This document shows positions 1-13,292 of a stretch of 64,000 nt of DNA, piece after piece. The notes under the pieces were generated by a model. It was not told the DNA's origin and made no database searches. It saw nothing but the letters and a program-made list of their open reading frames with translations. A program made the position numbers and the translations under genes. The stretch comes from Atherinomorus stipes. Its lineage: Eukaryota > Chordata > Actinopteri > Atheriniformes > Atherinidae. The stretch spans positions 1,357,001-1,421,000 of the forward strand of contig JALJCO010003012.1 in NCBI GenBank assembly GCA_023101725.1, read 5' to 3'. Numbering within the stretch: the stretch's first letter is position 1; each line of letters starts with the position of its first letter.

Positions 1-79
1 CATGGAGGGTGCATGACGTAGCAGATTCAGGGAAAATCGGCGGAAGCTGAACAGAACGGGACGCGTCTTTGTGAAATGT

Positions 80-290
80 ACAGTAGGATGGTAGGGGAAG
101 GCAGCACCTTTCTCTCCTCTGATTGGCTAGATTCGAGGTTTAGTTTTAGGGAAAGAGGACAGGGGAAGTGTTTAGGTTGGCTCAACGTGAAATGATGTTT
201 CAGGGCCAAATCAAACAGCCAATCAGGGAGAGGCTTTATAGCCAGTCAGAGGTGAGAAAGGTGGTACCTTCCCCTAACATCCTATGTTTC
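80..290. mobile_element. Foldback MITE with about 50-bp inverted ends
   Basis: The left arm (about 80-130) and the reverse complement of the right arm (about 238-290) share AGGATG-TAGGGGAAGG and ACCTTTCTC-CCTCTGA-TGGCTA with few mismatches. The loop is about 105 bp and has no coding potential. The family is not recognised and no target duplication could be fixed. A short palindrome, CGCAAATTTGCG, follows the right arm. Confidence 0.6.
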
Positions 291-1403
291 GCAAATTTGC
301 GAACAGGACTGTGGCGGATGCCCCATTTTTGTTAGAAACTGAAAGGGTTAAGGATTATTGATGATTCCGACAGTCAAAAGATTATAAATAATAAAAAAAA
401 AACCCTCTTCTTCAAACTAAAACACACTGCACATGTCAGAAGCACTACGAACGTATAAATCTTTCCATCAACTTTATTGATAGGATCACTTTTTCGGAAA
501 GATTTCGGATCCTCGGATAGATGAATTATTTGTCCTTGCAAACAAAGCTATTGACGTTGATATTTGTGATAGAAAAAAACAAACAAAAAAAAAACATGCT
601 GCAGTATCTACCAAATTATATAGCTGCAGTGTATCATTATCCATGCAAGGCTCTGCATCACAGAGCTCTACAACTGCTTCAGGACTCGGTGTCATAGAAA
701 TGCCAGCACAAACACAACCTCTCAAAGTGGATTAAGTAAGACTGAAAGCAGTCATTCACTTCAAATAACAGGGTCTGGATGCAAACAAGACCAGAGGAAA
801 GAGCAATGCAAAGCAATGGATATGTCACATGCTCCAACATGGCTAGGGTTGCACAGTGATTGCATACTACTATAATGTATGTTTACTCTGGCTCTTTGAT
901 CAGAAGTGAACAAATGTCTTCATAGTATCCCTCAACAGTACTGCCACCTCTTTAGAAACCTTGACAACAACTAATACATTTTATTTTTCACCTCTTTGAT
1001 TCATATTATCAGAGTTTGGGGTTTATTTGCGGCTTCATATTCACTGAGCAGCATTTCAATGACACAAATGAATGAACCCTGCAAAGTGGTATAATTTTGA
1101 AGAAACATTTCATTTTCCACATGCTCATCCAACCATGCAAATGAGGAAAGAAAAAGAAAGTTGAACCAACGATTAAAGAATAACTTTCCTTTTTTTCAAC
1201 TTGGACCTTGTTTCTAGAAGTTTATACGTGCATACGAATGAATGAGCGAGTACTACTGTCCTGTGAGTTCAGAGTTTCACAGATTGCAGTTTGTTGGTGT
1301 CTAGGTAGCGAGCCGCTCTTCTCAGCTGTATTTGAGCGGCGTGTATGAGGGGCGTTTGGTGGCCTGCAGAGCGTAGAGAAAGCCCCAATAACTAACAGAA
1401 GCC

Positions 1404-1805
1404 CTGTTTCCACCCGCGGGTCTGGGTCAGGTTGGGTCGGGTCGGGCTGGGTAGGGTGGGTTAGCTGGACAGCACTGCTACGTGATCGCGTGACATCATC
1501 GCCGTGCAGCAGCGTTTAACCGAAACACCGCACCAAACGTGAGAGACACAAAAGGAGTCACCCGTACTTTGTTTTTACGCCGGGTCACGCAGGAAGTGAC
1601 GGATTTTTAAACGAATCAACAGATTGCTGTGTATTAGCTCCACCTCTTTGGTTCGGATCGGTTAGATCGGTACCCCCCCTAAGGGTACCAAAAAAGTAGG
1701 CCGGGTTGGGCTGGATATAAGGGTACCCGTCCCAGTTTTTATCTGTGGAGATGCATCTGTGGACTGATCCGACCCAACCCGACCCAGACCTGCTGGTGGA
1801 AACGG
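1404..1805. mobile_element. TIR repeat ending in GTTTCCACC, full copy
   Basis: The left end (CTGTTTCCACCCGCGGGTCT) and the inverted right end (CCGTTTCCACCAGCAGGTCT) match, and both continue into GGGT-GGTTGGGTCGG repeats. The element is about 400 bp with no open frame of interest. Internal blocks such as GTCACGC-GGAAGTGACGGATTTT are shared with a second copy at 4612-5063. No clear 8-bp target duplication was found, so the superfamily is left open (hAT is possible). Confidence 0.65.
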
Positions 1806-4611
1806 AGAGAGTAAACTCTGAACCAACAGGACAATAGAACTCTTTCGTTCATTCATTCTACTTAAAGTATTTGTGAAATGAAGGAGTTTTACTGCAGATA
1901 ATGCGTTATATAGAGGCTGCACCTTCTCTCCCAATATATATATAAATGCCAAAGGGTGACTCAATGAAATATCTTCCGAAGAAGTCAGTGATACAGAAAT
2001 TTTACTGGTGAGTAAATGAATGTATAAACTCCTAGAAATATGGTCCAGGTTGAAAAGAAAATAAAGTTATCCTTTAAATAGGAGTGAAAAGCAATGCTTA
2101 CCCCTGATAGCTTGTTTGGCTTTTCAACTAAACATTTAAACAAAAACTTGGAGAACATTTAACATTTCTGGTTCATACTGTCCATTTGAAGTGATAATGC
2201 AGCAAGAGCAACTGAACTCTTCAAGAAATGTTCTCACAGTGAAAGTTATCTCAGAATAAATGAAATGCAACACTGTATCCAGCTCCAGTTTTATCGATTT
2301 ATGATGTATTAAAAGATACTACACAGTATGTGAAACGTTGGCCCTAGGGCTTGACAAATGGCAGTTCAGCTGTGCAAAATTAGCTAAATAATGCAGGCAA
2401 ATACAGAGAAAGGTACAAAAATGCACACTGGAGAAAAGCAAAGCTTGTTACGCATGAATTCAGTTACTTATTGAAGTATGAATCAATGCCCGCGGTAACA
2501 CTGGCAAACACCTGAAACACCTTCACTAAAAGAGTAAAGCAGCACCAGAAACAATGTGTGCTGACTCAAAATATATGTCTCAATTCACCATTCTTTTCAA
2601 ATATTTCTACTTTTTATCCTTTACTGTTGCAGCCATTCCACTATAAAATGAGTGTTTTGGCTTGAGACACACTAAAGTGTGTCTGGCTGACAAAACAGGC
2701 TGTATAACTGTATTTATTTAATATGTGGAAAGAGAGCACTTACAAAAGCAAGAAAACAGGACAAACACGACGATCCAGACATGCAGGACTATTGTTGGCA
2801 GGGCAGAATTACCTCACGCTGTGCTGTGAAAAGGAAGGTGAAAAGACTGCTAGAGACAAAGAGCAGGATAGAGGTGGGGAGACTTAAAAAAAGAAACGAG
2901 AAAAAAGCAACCTGCCACTTGAATAGACACAAAGGACAGCAGGAAGGAGTGCAGAATACTGTGTGTTTAGCGAGAAAGCAAAGGGACAAAACACTTCAGA
3001 TGTTGGATGAATGCCTGCACCTCCCTCCCGTTATCGCTGTAGAACAATCTTTACCTGCAGAGTGTGTGATGGAGAGGTGGAGTGATAGATGCACGGTGGA
3101 GGAGAGATTTCTAAATCAAGTCAGCACTCCTGGGATGCATCAGTGTTATTTCATTATGAGAGGGGGAAAAAAATGGATGGACTCTGCAGCTCAAGAGTGT
3201 TCAAAATTTCTTGAATGAAAACGAACAATGAAAACTGCAATTTCCATGTAGTAAATAATAGTGTTCCTTCACACTCTAAATAACTGTTTTGGTCATTCTC
3301 GACAATGGCTACCTTCTGTGCTGCATCAACAAATCAGATTTTGCTTTGTTTAACGGGTAGATTTCAGGGAGGATGAAAGCTTTTCCAGGCACATCCTGCC
3401 GTAGACAGTCTGGTGCTGACGGTGCAGCTCCACCAGCACAACTCTGAGCTTCAGGGATTTACTCAAGTGCACCGCGGTTGTGGGTGGTAAGGAAAAAGGT
3501 TCAAATGATGTTGTTTCATCTCCCCCATCCAGACTGAACCTGATAGTCTGGGGAGCGAGACTTCCACTGGAAAGCTGCTTTTTGGCATCCTACAGCAAGG
3601 GCACATTTGTATAAACAGAATTTAGTTTAATGCTTCTGTGATCTTGCAAGTTTGAGATTATTTATGAGATTGGCAAGCTTTGCTCAAATATGTTTCCTCT
3701 GCATCCAAGTTCCACACTGAGGACAACTCTAATTTTTAATGTGACACAGGAGAGATTAAGATTTTAAGAAACATGTCTAAATGTTATTCGAGGGACTGTT
3801 GCTTAGAATAAATTGATGGAAAAAAACATCAAGATACTGCAAGGTTAAAATTTTGCATTGCTTCTAATTTAGACTAAATACACAGGCTGTCTGTTATTAT
3901 CATTATTAATGTCATTTCAATGTTATAATTTACATTTTCCTGTGTTTGCAGAGTGTGAAGCAGCATAACCAGAAGTTTCCTTTAATAAATGTGCAAAAAA
4001 CAAATCTAGTTTAAAAAGCATATTGGTTTGGTTTTCTGTGGGTTTTCTGTGTGTGAGCATGAGTGGGCAATAAGTGTTTTATTTTAGTAAGCGCACTTCC
4101 ACAGGGATGTGTTATGAGATGATGAGGTGCTTTTGTACCTCTGCAGCTGGGAAAAACAGACACAGCTGCAAGGCTAAATGTGATCACCAACAACCTACAA
4201 CTGGGAAATATTGGCATTAGATTTTCAAATCAACACAACAACAACAAACCTTTGGCTTTTTTCTTTTTTTTTCTCTTTTCACTTGATATTCCCTTAACAG
4301 CTCTAGATGCATTCTTATATCAAAATTCTGTACTTCTCCAGAACTAAGCTTTATTTCAGTTCTCTGGGCATTACTGAGTCACACAGGGTCCGATAACAAG
4401 AGCTCAGTGCTTTATTCCCTGCAAGCAGCTAGCAAAGGTCAAGAACCCCCTCCTGCACAAGAGAAATACAACTTGCTGACCTTAACAACTGCACCCTGTG
4501 AAAAATTAGTCTTGTACAAAGAGAGCAAAATATACTTGACATTATTGTCTGGAGTAGGGGTTCATAAAAAGAAAATTTATGCAGATGCATTTCTCTGAGA
4601 CAAAAGACCAC

Positions 4612-5063
4612 CCGTTTCCACCCGCGGGTCTGGAACGGGTGGGTTTTGGTTCGGATATGTTGATTTTACATTGCGTCCCCCAGCAACCTGTGGGTCTGGA
4701 ACGGGTGGGTTTTGGTACGGATATGTTGATTTTACATTGCGTCCCCACAGCAACCTGTACCCTTACCCTGGAGGTGGAGTATTATTAACCGGATAGCACT
4801 GCTACATGACATCATGTCATGTATGCACAGAGCAAGGCCTTCTAACCAAAGCACCACATGAGACAGAAACAAAGGGGTCATCCCTGCATTGTTTTTATGC
4901 TGGGTCACGCTGGAAGTGACAGATTTTTCAACGGATCAACAGATTGTTGTCTGTTAGCTCCACCTCTTTGGTCCGGATCGGTTAGATCAGTACCACTACG
5001 GAAGAAGTAGGTTGGGTTGGGTCGGACATAAGGGTACCCATCCCAGTTTTTATCTGTGGGGAT
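4612..5063. mobile_element. Second, rearranged copy of the GTTTCCACC-ended repeat
   Basis: This is in the same orientation as the copy at 1404-1805. It shares the left end, GGATAGCACTGCTAC, GGGTCACGC-GGAAGTGACA and TCCCAGTTTTTATCTGTGG blocks. It lacks a recognisable right inverted end. A 66-bp unit beginning GGGTCTGGAACGGGTGGG is tandemly duplicated at 4626-4691 and 4692-4757. Confidence 0.65.
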
Positions 5064-5127
5064 GCAAAAACATGTGGACCGCTATGGCCTGATACCCCCA
5101 CTCGGCATACTTTACAGAATTTTTTAT

Positions 5128-5579
<452 letters not shown>

Positions 5580-5584
<5 letters not shown>

Positions 5585-7858
5585 TGGGTACGGAAAGTAT
5601 TCGGACCCCTTTAAACTTTCACTCTTTGTTTCATTGCAGCCATTTGCCAAATGGTGCCAAACTTATGACCATGTGATATTTTAGTTTTTCTTTTTAAATA
5701 AATTTGGTGGAAAATTTGCTTGAATGACACCATGTTCCAGGTACCGTAAGTTTAGGCACTTAATACTGGACTATTATAGCTGTATCAGTTTGAGAGTCAC
5801 CTCAAACACCTCAACAGTAACATCTGCATTTCATTGGCTTGAAAAGTGCATTATTACCGGATGCACTATTTCGGTAATTTTGTTTGCCTTGGCCATGAAT
5901 ATGGTGGTGAAGTCAGCAGAGGTAGAGTGCAGAGGCCCACTCATCAACTCTGGTATGCAGCAGCCCCCAAACAGACCATATATGGATGATCTGACAGTGT
6001 CTACTACATCCGTCCCGGGCGGCAGATGGATCTTGCAAGGCCTTGAGCGTCTCATCAGCTGGGCACAAATGGACTTCCAGCTAGCCAAGTCCAGGTCCCT
6101 GGTAGTGAGGAAGGGTAAGGTTACAGACCAGCTTCCCTTCACGATAGGAGGCATCCGGATCCCATATGTGACAGAAAAGTTAGTCAAAAGCCTGGGCAAG
6201 ATCTATGATTGCACCTTGAAGAACGCCGCAGCACTCCAATCAACATCACAGGAGTTGGGAACCTGGCTGACAGCAGTAGATAAGTCAGGGCTCCCAGGCA
6301 AGTACTGTATAAAGCCTGGATCTACCAGCATGGCATCTTGTCCCGACTCCTTTGGCCACTGCTGGTCTACGACGTGCCATTGACCACTGTCGAGTGCTTC
6401 AACAGGAAGGTCAGCTCTTTCCTCCGGAAGTGGCTGGGCCTACCACGAAGCCTCAGCAGCATTGCTTTGTATGGGAAGAACAACAAACTAAAACTGGCCT
6501 TCATAGCCTGATGGAAGAGTGTAAGGTTACCCGAGCTAGAGAGGTACAGGTGTATAGGGACCCCAGCGACAACAAAGTCTCCTCAGCAGGTGTAGAAGTA
6601 AGAACTGGCAGGAAATAGAAGGTGCACGAGGCGGTCAACCAGGCTGAGGCACAGGTGCGACACAGCAAGCAATCCGAGACCTCTCTACAGCAAAAGCCCG
6701 GGGAAAGGAAAAGCAGAAGCTGATCCAGAAGGAGGTCCGAGCAGGGGTGGAGGAAGCCCGCTGCAGCAGGATGTCACATCAGGGTGCATGGACCCAATAG
6801 GAAGAGGCAGCTGACCAGAAGATCTCGTGGACAGAACTATGGAGATCTGAGCCACATCAGATCAAGTTCCTCATAGAGTTGGTGCATGATGTACTCCCAG
6901 GCCTGTCCAACCTCTTCTGCTGGGGCTTGGCTGAGACTCAACTATGCCCTCTCTGCCAGAAAGCTGGATCGCAGGAGCACATCCTGAGCTGCTGCCCCCG
7001 GGCACTTGGAGGCGGGCGCTACCGCTGGCGCCAGTGCTACAGGTCATTGCTGAGGTCATCAGTATGGGGATCTCCAACAGAATGCACATACAACCACCAA
7101 GGCAGTCCATCGCCTTTGTGAGGGCTGGGAGAAGCCACAACAGCACCAGAGCCAGGCAGGGGGGCTGTTGTCAACAGCTCGGGACTGGCAGCTGAAGGCT
7201 GACCTATGGAGACAGCTCAAGTGAGAACATCACAGCGACCGCACTCAGGCCAGACATAGTATTGGTCTCTGGAACAACGAGGAAAGTGGTCCTGCTGAAG
7301 CTGACTGTTCCCTGGGAAGACTGGATGGTATGAGGAGCTGGCAACCGAATGCAGAGTGCAGGGTGGAGGACCTGACTTAACCCCATCGAGGTAAGGTGCA
7401 GAGGCTTTGTCAGCCATTTTCTTGTCAGGGCACTAAAGTTGTTGGGGGTGAAAGGGCTGCAGAACAGGAAAGCCATCAGAAACAGCTCTGACACAGCAGA
7501 AAAAGCGTCAAGATGGCTGTGGATCAACCGGGGGGGATCCGTGAGCTACACAGGCTTCTTAGACACAAGCAGGGGCCTGATCAACCCCGGTTGGGTCACC
7601 TGGGCGAGAATGTCTGTTGTGAGACCTGCAACACCCAACGAACCCAGGATACAACACTGATGATGTGTCTAAGTTGCGCCCAGAGTGTTTGTGAGAACAT
7701 GCTAACATTGTTACATTTCTGTTTTTTCCTGTCAAGATGGGGTGCTGTGTGTACAATAATGAGAAATGAAATCAACTTTTTTGAATTTGGAAAATGGCTG
7801 CAATGAAACAAAGACTGAAAAGTTTAAAGGGGTCTGAATACTTTCCGCACCCACTGTG
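5580..7858. mobile_element. Tc1/mariner-type element with TA duplication, interrupted by a retrotransposon fragment
   Basis: The left end (CACAGTGGGTACGGAAAGTA) and the inverted right end (CACAGTGGGTGCGGAAAGTA) match over about 70 bp, including GACCCCTTTAAACTTT and TTTGTTTCATTGCAGCCATTT. TA lies outside both ends (5578-5579 and 7859-7860). Short internal Tc1-type sequence remains at about 5660-5717 and 7705-7790. No Tc1 transposase is present. The interior is a non-LTR reverse transcriptase fragment, which I infer was inserted later. Confidence 0.85.
5727..7660 (+). pseudogene. Non-LTR retrotransposon reverse transcriptase fragment, frameshifted
   Basis: The translation shows the RT palm with the catalytic YMDD box at 5979-5990, preceded by EKCIITGCTISV and followed by GRWILQGLERLISWA and the KSGLPGKY thumb region. 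The frame then shifts near 6304: the next frame reads LWPLLVYDVPLTTVECFNRK and RKWLGLPRSLSS, and later frames show a Cys-rich CPLCQKAGSQEHILSCCP knuckle and a KASRWLWI terminus. This order resembles the R2-like RT proteins common in fish and invertebrate genomes. The 5' half of the RT is missing and several frameshifts and stops make it non-functional. The precise clade is uncertain. Confidence 0.8.
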
Positions 7859-7869
7859 TATATATAATA

Positions 7870-8185
7870 AATATATATATATACTGTATATATTACAAGT
7901 TTAATGTTTATATTTAATATTGTTAACAAATGCACTATTTCTTTTTTTGAAGTGCTTTGTTCTTTTTTTTTTTATATTAAAAGAGTTATAAAGTTACTTT
8001 TCATTGTATCCTTGATTATATTAAACTGGGAGTCAAATGCAGTATCGGCCCCAAATATCGGTCCCAAATATTGGCCCCACATATTGTCAAATTTAATCGA
8101 CCATCGGCTGAGGCTGATGAGCCCTAAATTGGCCCTCACATCGGCCCTAAAAAAAAAAAATCTGTATTGGTTGATCCCTAAAAAA
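7870..8185. mobile_element. hAT-like MITE fragment (CATCGGCTGAGGCTGATGA family), truncated
   Basis: The sequence matches the reverse complement of 25340-25735 over TTACAAGT-TAATGTTT, GTGCACTAT-TCTT, GAAGTGCTTTGTTC and CATCGGCTGAGGCTGATGA. It ends in a GATCCCTAAAA-like terminus near 8180. The other end is missing and meets the Tc1-type element and TA repeats. Confidence 0.6.
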
Positions 8186-8959
8186 GAGTGAAAGTGTTAA
8201 GCTACGGTTATGAGAAAATAAATTGTTTTATCGCTGTCTCAGAAAGGAAGTTATAGAATTATTTTAATATCTTATTGTAACAAATAAAGGTATTTGCAAA
8301 TGTAATTGTATGATGTTTAAAGCCAAAAATAGCATACATTACATGTAAATCTGCAGGCTCTGAGATTCTCAATTCTTTAGTTGAGAAGAGGCGAGGTGAA
8401 GTGAGGTGTGGTGAGGAGAGAAGATATACAGTAATTCTGCTGCTGTGACATTTTCCCATAATCCTCCCCAAATACCATCGCTGCCAGGAGACAGAGCGGC
8501 ACAGAGATGGTGGGAGGAGAAGTGGAAAGCATCTATTCCGTTACATTTGTTGAATCTGAAACATCTGAAATATCACATATTAACACTTTTTCTCTCTCTC
8601 TTTAAGCCGTCTGTGTGTATGTAAAGGGAATGAATTGAGAACAAATAAATAGAAGTCTGAGTTTAATGAACACAACAACCTTATTACCAATCACACAAAC
8701 CTTTCACAAATAATTAGAAAAATGTCCATCAACCACTGTGGCAGTGACCACAATGAATTCCTTCCTTCTTGTCAGCATTTGCAAATGTTTAAGGTCATTT
8801 AAGGGAATATTTATGTGTGTATAAGTGGGCTTCCATTTATCAGCCTGTCTTTCTGTGGTCATCCCTCTAAATCCCAGGCCTCAGTTTGAGGATGAAACCC
8901 CTTGTTGTTAAAAAAAAAAAAAGGAGGAAGACACACAGCGTTGTTATTATCCCAAGGTC

Positions 8960-9125
8960 ACACACAAACACTTACACACGCTCACACACACACACACAAA
9001 CAGATAGGCCACCTCAGAAAAGGAAAATAACTACAATGGGCAATTTACCCAGAACAGGCAGGGATGACGGCCAGGACACAGATGCATGCGCGCGCACACA
9101 CCAACATGCACACACACACAGCTGT
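8960..9125. repeat. CA-rich simple sequence
   Basis: Interrupted ACAC tracts occur at about 8960-9001 and 9090-9121. No other feature was seen. Confidence 0.6.
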
Positions 9126-9584
9126 GCCTCAGGGCCAAGGTTCTGGCAATGCATCATTACCCTCCCTTGGAGGTGATTTTATATCCCAGCATGCATTTCT
9201 CATGTGGAGAGGAAATTACCCCTGGGCCGTGCTGAGAGCCAACAGAGTGTGTCCTCTTTCCTCTAACCATCTCCCTCTTCCTTCCTTTTTCTTTCTTTAA
9301 ATCCCTTGTTCACCCTGTGACTGTGACTGTCACACCCTTTCTTCCCTTTCCTTCCATGCTCCTTCTGCCTGAGTCACCCAGTTACCAACCTATCCTTTTA
9401 TCTTTCTCTCATTGCAATTTTTCTCTCCTTACAGGGTTTTCTATGTCTTAAGTGGAACACAGATTGGTGCCAAAGGGCAACAAGGTAGTGATGGCTTCTC
9501 TAACTGCAACAGTTCTTTAAACTATTAAAAAATATTACAGACAACTGGAACTGTTATCTGTAAAATAACTAGAAACCCTTACTG

Positions 9585-11881
9585 TAGGGCCGAATCTATC
9601 AAAGGTTTGCGTAAATAAAAACGTGAGCTATCTCACTGCACACGCAAAAAAATGTACAAACTGATCTACTAACTGCGTGCTAAAATGGTTCAGTCTTTCA
9701 AACGTGCTAAAAAGCACCTCTTATCCATACGCACTTCTGCTCCAATGAATATGCAATATGGGGCGTTCACATCTGGAAATTATAAGTGATGCATGTGTGA
9801 AAATTTGGATTCATAATTCAGACATGACAAAATAAAATGAACACAATAGAGACAAAATAAAACAAAGATATAATGTAGGTGAATTAAGAAAGGCATTAAA
9901 ATAAACATATCAGCTAAAAAGATAAAACAGGATTAATCTTGATGATTTTAGATTCCTGTAAGGAAAATGCACCTGTTAGACATCATTTGATATGAGGAAG
10001 TCCATTTTTAACATAAAGGTGGATTTCAGCAGCAGGGTAAAGTGTCTCTTTCTTCACCCTTTATGCAGCAAATCCTGGAATGCATGTGATGTGAATTTGG
10101 GGAAATAAACATCTAGTTTCTAATCATCAAAGTGTGTGATGCTGCATATCAAAAGAAAAGGCTTTATCATGAGATTAACATGAGCTTACTTTCCTAATAA
10201 TATAAGAGAGTTCTTGAGTGTTAAGAACACATTACAAAATTGCCTATAAGGGACTCCGTTTATAGCAGGTTGTAAATACTGTGAAAGGGGGTTGCTCTGG
10301 TATCTCCAAGCTTGGAGGATAGGTTCAAAGTTCAACAATTGGCCTTTGTTTGTTTTGTCAAAATGCAGGTCCTGTTCTGGTCGGGGTTATCTGGAGTATC
10401 TGGTCATCCTGAGTTGCCCTCAGGACAGTAAATCAGTGGCTGCATTTACATGGACCCAAATATACCGATTGTTTTTGGTTTAAAAGCTCTTTCGGAATGA
10501 AAATGATCCATGTAAACACCTCTTTCCGAATGAAAAGTGCTGAACCGAATGAATTTTCATATGGTTTCAAGGGGGTAGAATATTCCCTTTCCCAAACCAA
10601 ACAGGGTATCATATAAACTCTGAATCAGAAAGTTGTGAGGTTGTGCTCTTACAGCGCATGCTTTGACAAGACGTCAATGTGCAACGAATGACGTTTCCTC
10701 ACTCTGACAGATGGCTTTACTCAAACGCTGTCTGTACGCCTTTTTCTCTTGGTTGTCTGCAGTAGGAGCACATCAGTATCAGATGCTGCTCGATTAAAGT
10801 CCTGCAGAAACCACAGCAACCGTGACGATCAGTTTTTATACCTCCGTCTTTATTAAATAACGTGATGTAACATCATTCTGCACATGTCAGACAGGATTAT
10901 TCTGAATAAATATTGGCGCATGTGCATGCCAGATTGGAATGAATTAGTTCCCATGTAAACAGCTGCCCTGAAATCCTCAATCAGAATGATTTCATTCCGA
11001 AAGGGAAAAAAGTCTCCATGTAAACGTACCCACTACTGTTTGGTCAGAGAATGTCCTTCTCTGAGCAGAGAACTCCTTGGGACATCTGTTTTAAATCCAA
11101 CTGTAGCATTTATTGATCAATAAGTGTTCCAAAGCATATTTAGTTAAATTAGTGTGTATCCTTTTGCTGAGACCTTTGGGTTTGAGATCACTACAGTTAG
11201 AATATTTTTTCACGAGCAGTGAGGGCAACACATTCTCATTGTTGAATGCAATAAAACAAACAGCGGTACGGATGTAAAATATTCTGGATAAATGAAACAG
11301 AAAGTTTGGAGCCACTGTGGAGCTTAATAATAACTAAAACTTGCACTAATTGTGTTTTTTTATTTCTCCTTTTTGCCAACGTCACATTTTTACTTGGATT
11401 TTAGCGGGTGGACAGGATCGCAGTCATCTGGCAGCGCACGACTTTGAAGCCAGTGGTATTGTGCCAAACTGCGTGCCTTGTGCATAAAAGAGACCATGTC
11501 AGAGCAGCAGACACCTTCATTTCTTCAGCAACTCCCGATCCATGTCCTCATAAACTGGCCACTTCTGAGACTACACGGATACGTGTTGTATTAAATACAT
11601 TTTTGTATTCATCATACTTATTTTAAAATGATATTTTCTACTTCCTCCACTAATATCTCCATCCGCAGGTCATCTTTCCTTTGCACTGTCGTCTCTAGCA
11701 ATTCACCACATGCAAAACCTTCATTAATATAGGTCCGTTTCCAACACGTTTGCACCCTCTGTCATTTGCACCATCATTTGTTGTAAATCACCCGCAAACC
11801 GTGGTTCAGCACCTCCCACAAAATTCTAGATTACATGTGCAGATTATTACGCACAAATTTTTATCTTAGTAGATCCGGCCT
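9585..11881. mobile_element. Large TIR element (AGGGCCGAATCTATC ends) with nested MITE
   Basis: The left end (AGGGCCGAATCTATCAA, then TTTGCGTAA) matches the inverted right end (AGGCCGGATCTACTAA, then TTGTGCGTAA). The element is about 2.3 kb and holds another TIR element at 10435-11034. No intact transposase frame was recognised and no target duplication could be fixed, so it is probably non-autonomous. Confidence 0.6.
10435..11034. mobile_element. MITE with TTTACATGG-containing inverted ends
   Basis: The left end (AGTGGCTGCATTTACATGG) and inverted right end (AGTGGGTACGTTTACATGG) match. Inner sub-repeats (TTCGGAATGAAAATG, TTTCCGAATGAAAA and their complement near 10990) extend the palindrome. 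It is about 600 bp, non-coding, and lies inside a larger TIR element. The superfamily is probably hAT (inference). Confidence 0.65.
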
Positions 11882-12579
11882 TTAGTCAGCATTGTCTCTG
11901 CTAATTAATTATGTATTAATCAGTGCCGATAGGACATTTTACAAACTATCGGCATCAGCTGAACTTGGCTCCAATACCAGCCAATGGTTGCAATTTTTTT
12001 TCCAGAGAGCCATAAACCGCTTTTTCTCTGCCATGCTCTCTGACTGCTGAGGGGTGGGGCTGCTCTTCACACAGAGACAGCTTGGGGGAGAGGTAGAGGG
12101 GTGTGTGAAGGCAGCAGAAGGAGGAGAGAAGTGACCCAGGTGAACCACTTCTCTCCACATAACTAGACCATGACACCAGTGGGTGCAATGCAACCTTACG
12201 AGTTGAAACTCCAAAAACATATAGCCTAACCTCCTTGGTGGAAGCGGTAAGTACCAGTTGTTCAACAAGCATAAACGTGAATCAGATTTCACAGAAACAG
12301 ACACATCTCCACCGGCATGTTTTGCATAAAAATAATGCTTGTTAAAGACACACAACGTAACTTTTAGAACTTAAAAATATGCGTTTCTGACTCCTTTTGA
12401 TGGCACACCAAAATTCATTATGCGCATTTTCGAGCCGTCACTGCTCAGAGATGATTCCCATCCGGGACGCGACTATGATGTTGCAGCCGACTATTGGTTG
12501 CAGCACTGCATCACTCACTAGCATGTAGATGTAAACCAGGTACAGATGCGGGCATGAAAAAGTTTCTGCCTGTCAGAAA

Positions 12580-13240
12580 TAGAGATGCACTGATCTAGGT
12601 TTTTCCAATCTAATCCGAAACCAATACCCAGGCTGAGGGTATCGGCCGATACCCAATACTGATCCGATACTACTGTTGAACGAATGAGCCATACACCTTG
12701 CCAAGTGAGTGAAGGCGTCTGGCTTGACATAAAGATTTAAAGCTGCTACAATTATTCTCGTAAAAGAAGAGCTTTTTTTTGGGGACTGAAAAAAATATAT
12801 TTAAACTGGGAGATGGGTGCAGAGAGTTGTCACCCTCCGCATTTCCACAGATGTGAAGTTGAACGGATAGTTTTAATAAACAGCTGCGCCCAGTCGCACC
12901 TCCGATTTCCACAGCTTCTTGTGGAGTAGTATTGACTTGCCGAAAAAGGAATTTTTTTCTTATTCTTGCAGCCTCGAGGGCAAGAACACAGTTGTCACTT
13001 CTCGTGGAGTATGTAACAAGCTTAAGCTTTGTTAAAAAAAAAAGTAACAAATTAACACAGATATAAATGTATGAAATATTATTCATTATCAAATAAAAAA
13101 GTGCACATTTATTATGATATTAATATTAGAATTGACTGGAATGGAATGTTGGATCAGCCACATTCATCCGATATCCAATCCAGCTAATTTCTCGGTATCA
13201 GAGTCGATATCCGATCTGGTATCGGATCGGTCCATCTGGA
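12580..13240. mobile_element. hAT-type MITE with 8-bp target duplication
   Basis: The ends read TAGAGATGCACTGATC on the left and, inverted, AGATGGACCGATCCGATACC on the right. Flanking octamers are GTCAGAAA (12572-12579) and GTCAGAAT (13241-13248), a 7/8 match of the length hAT transposases produce. The GGTATCGGCCGATACC-type palindromes near both ends are typical of this group. No transposase frame is present. Confidence 0.75.
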
Positions 13241-13292
13241 GTCAGAATGCTTAACTTTCATCACTGAAAACTAAATTAAACTAGAAAAGCAC

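Noticed and set aside
2781..3218. A 145-residue plus-strand open frame
   Set aside because: It has no recognisable domain, biased Lys/Arg composition from A/G-rich DNA and no splice or homology support. It is probably a chance frame in the intron.
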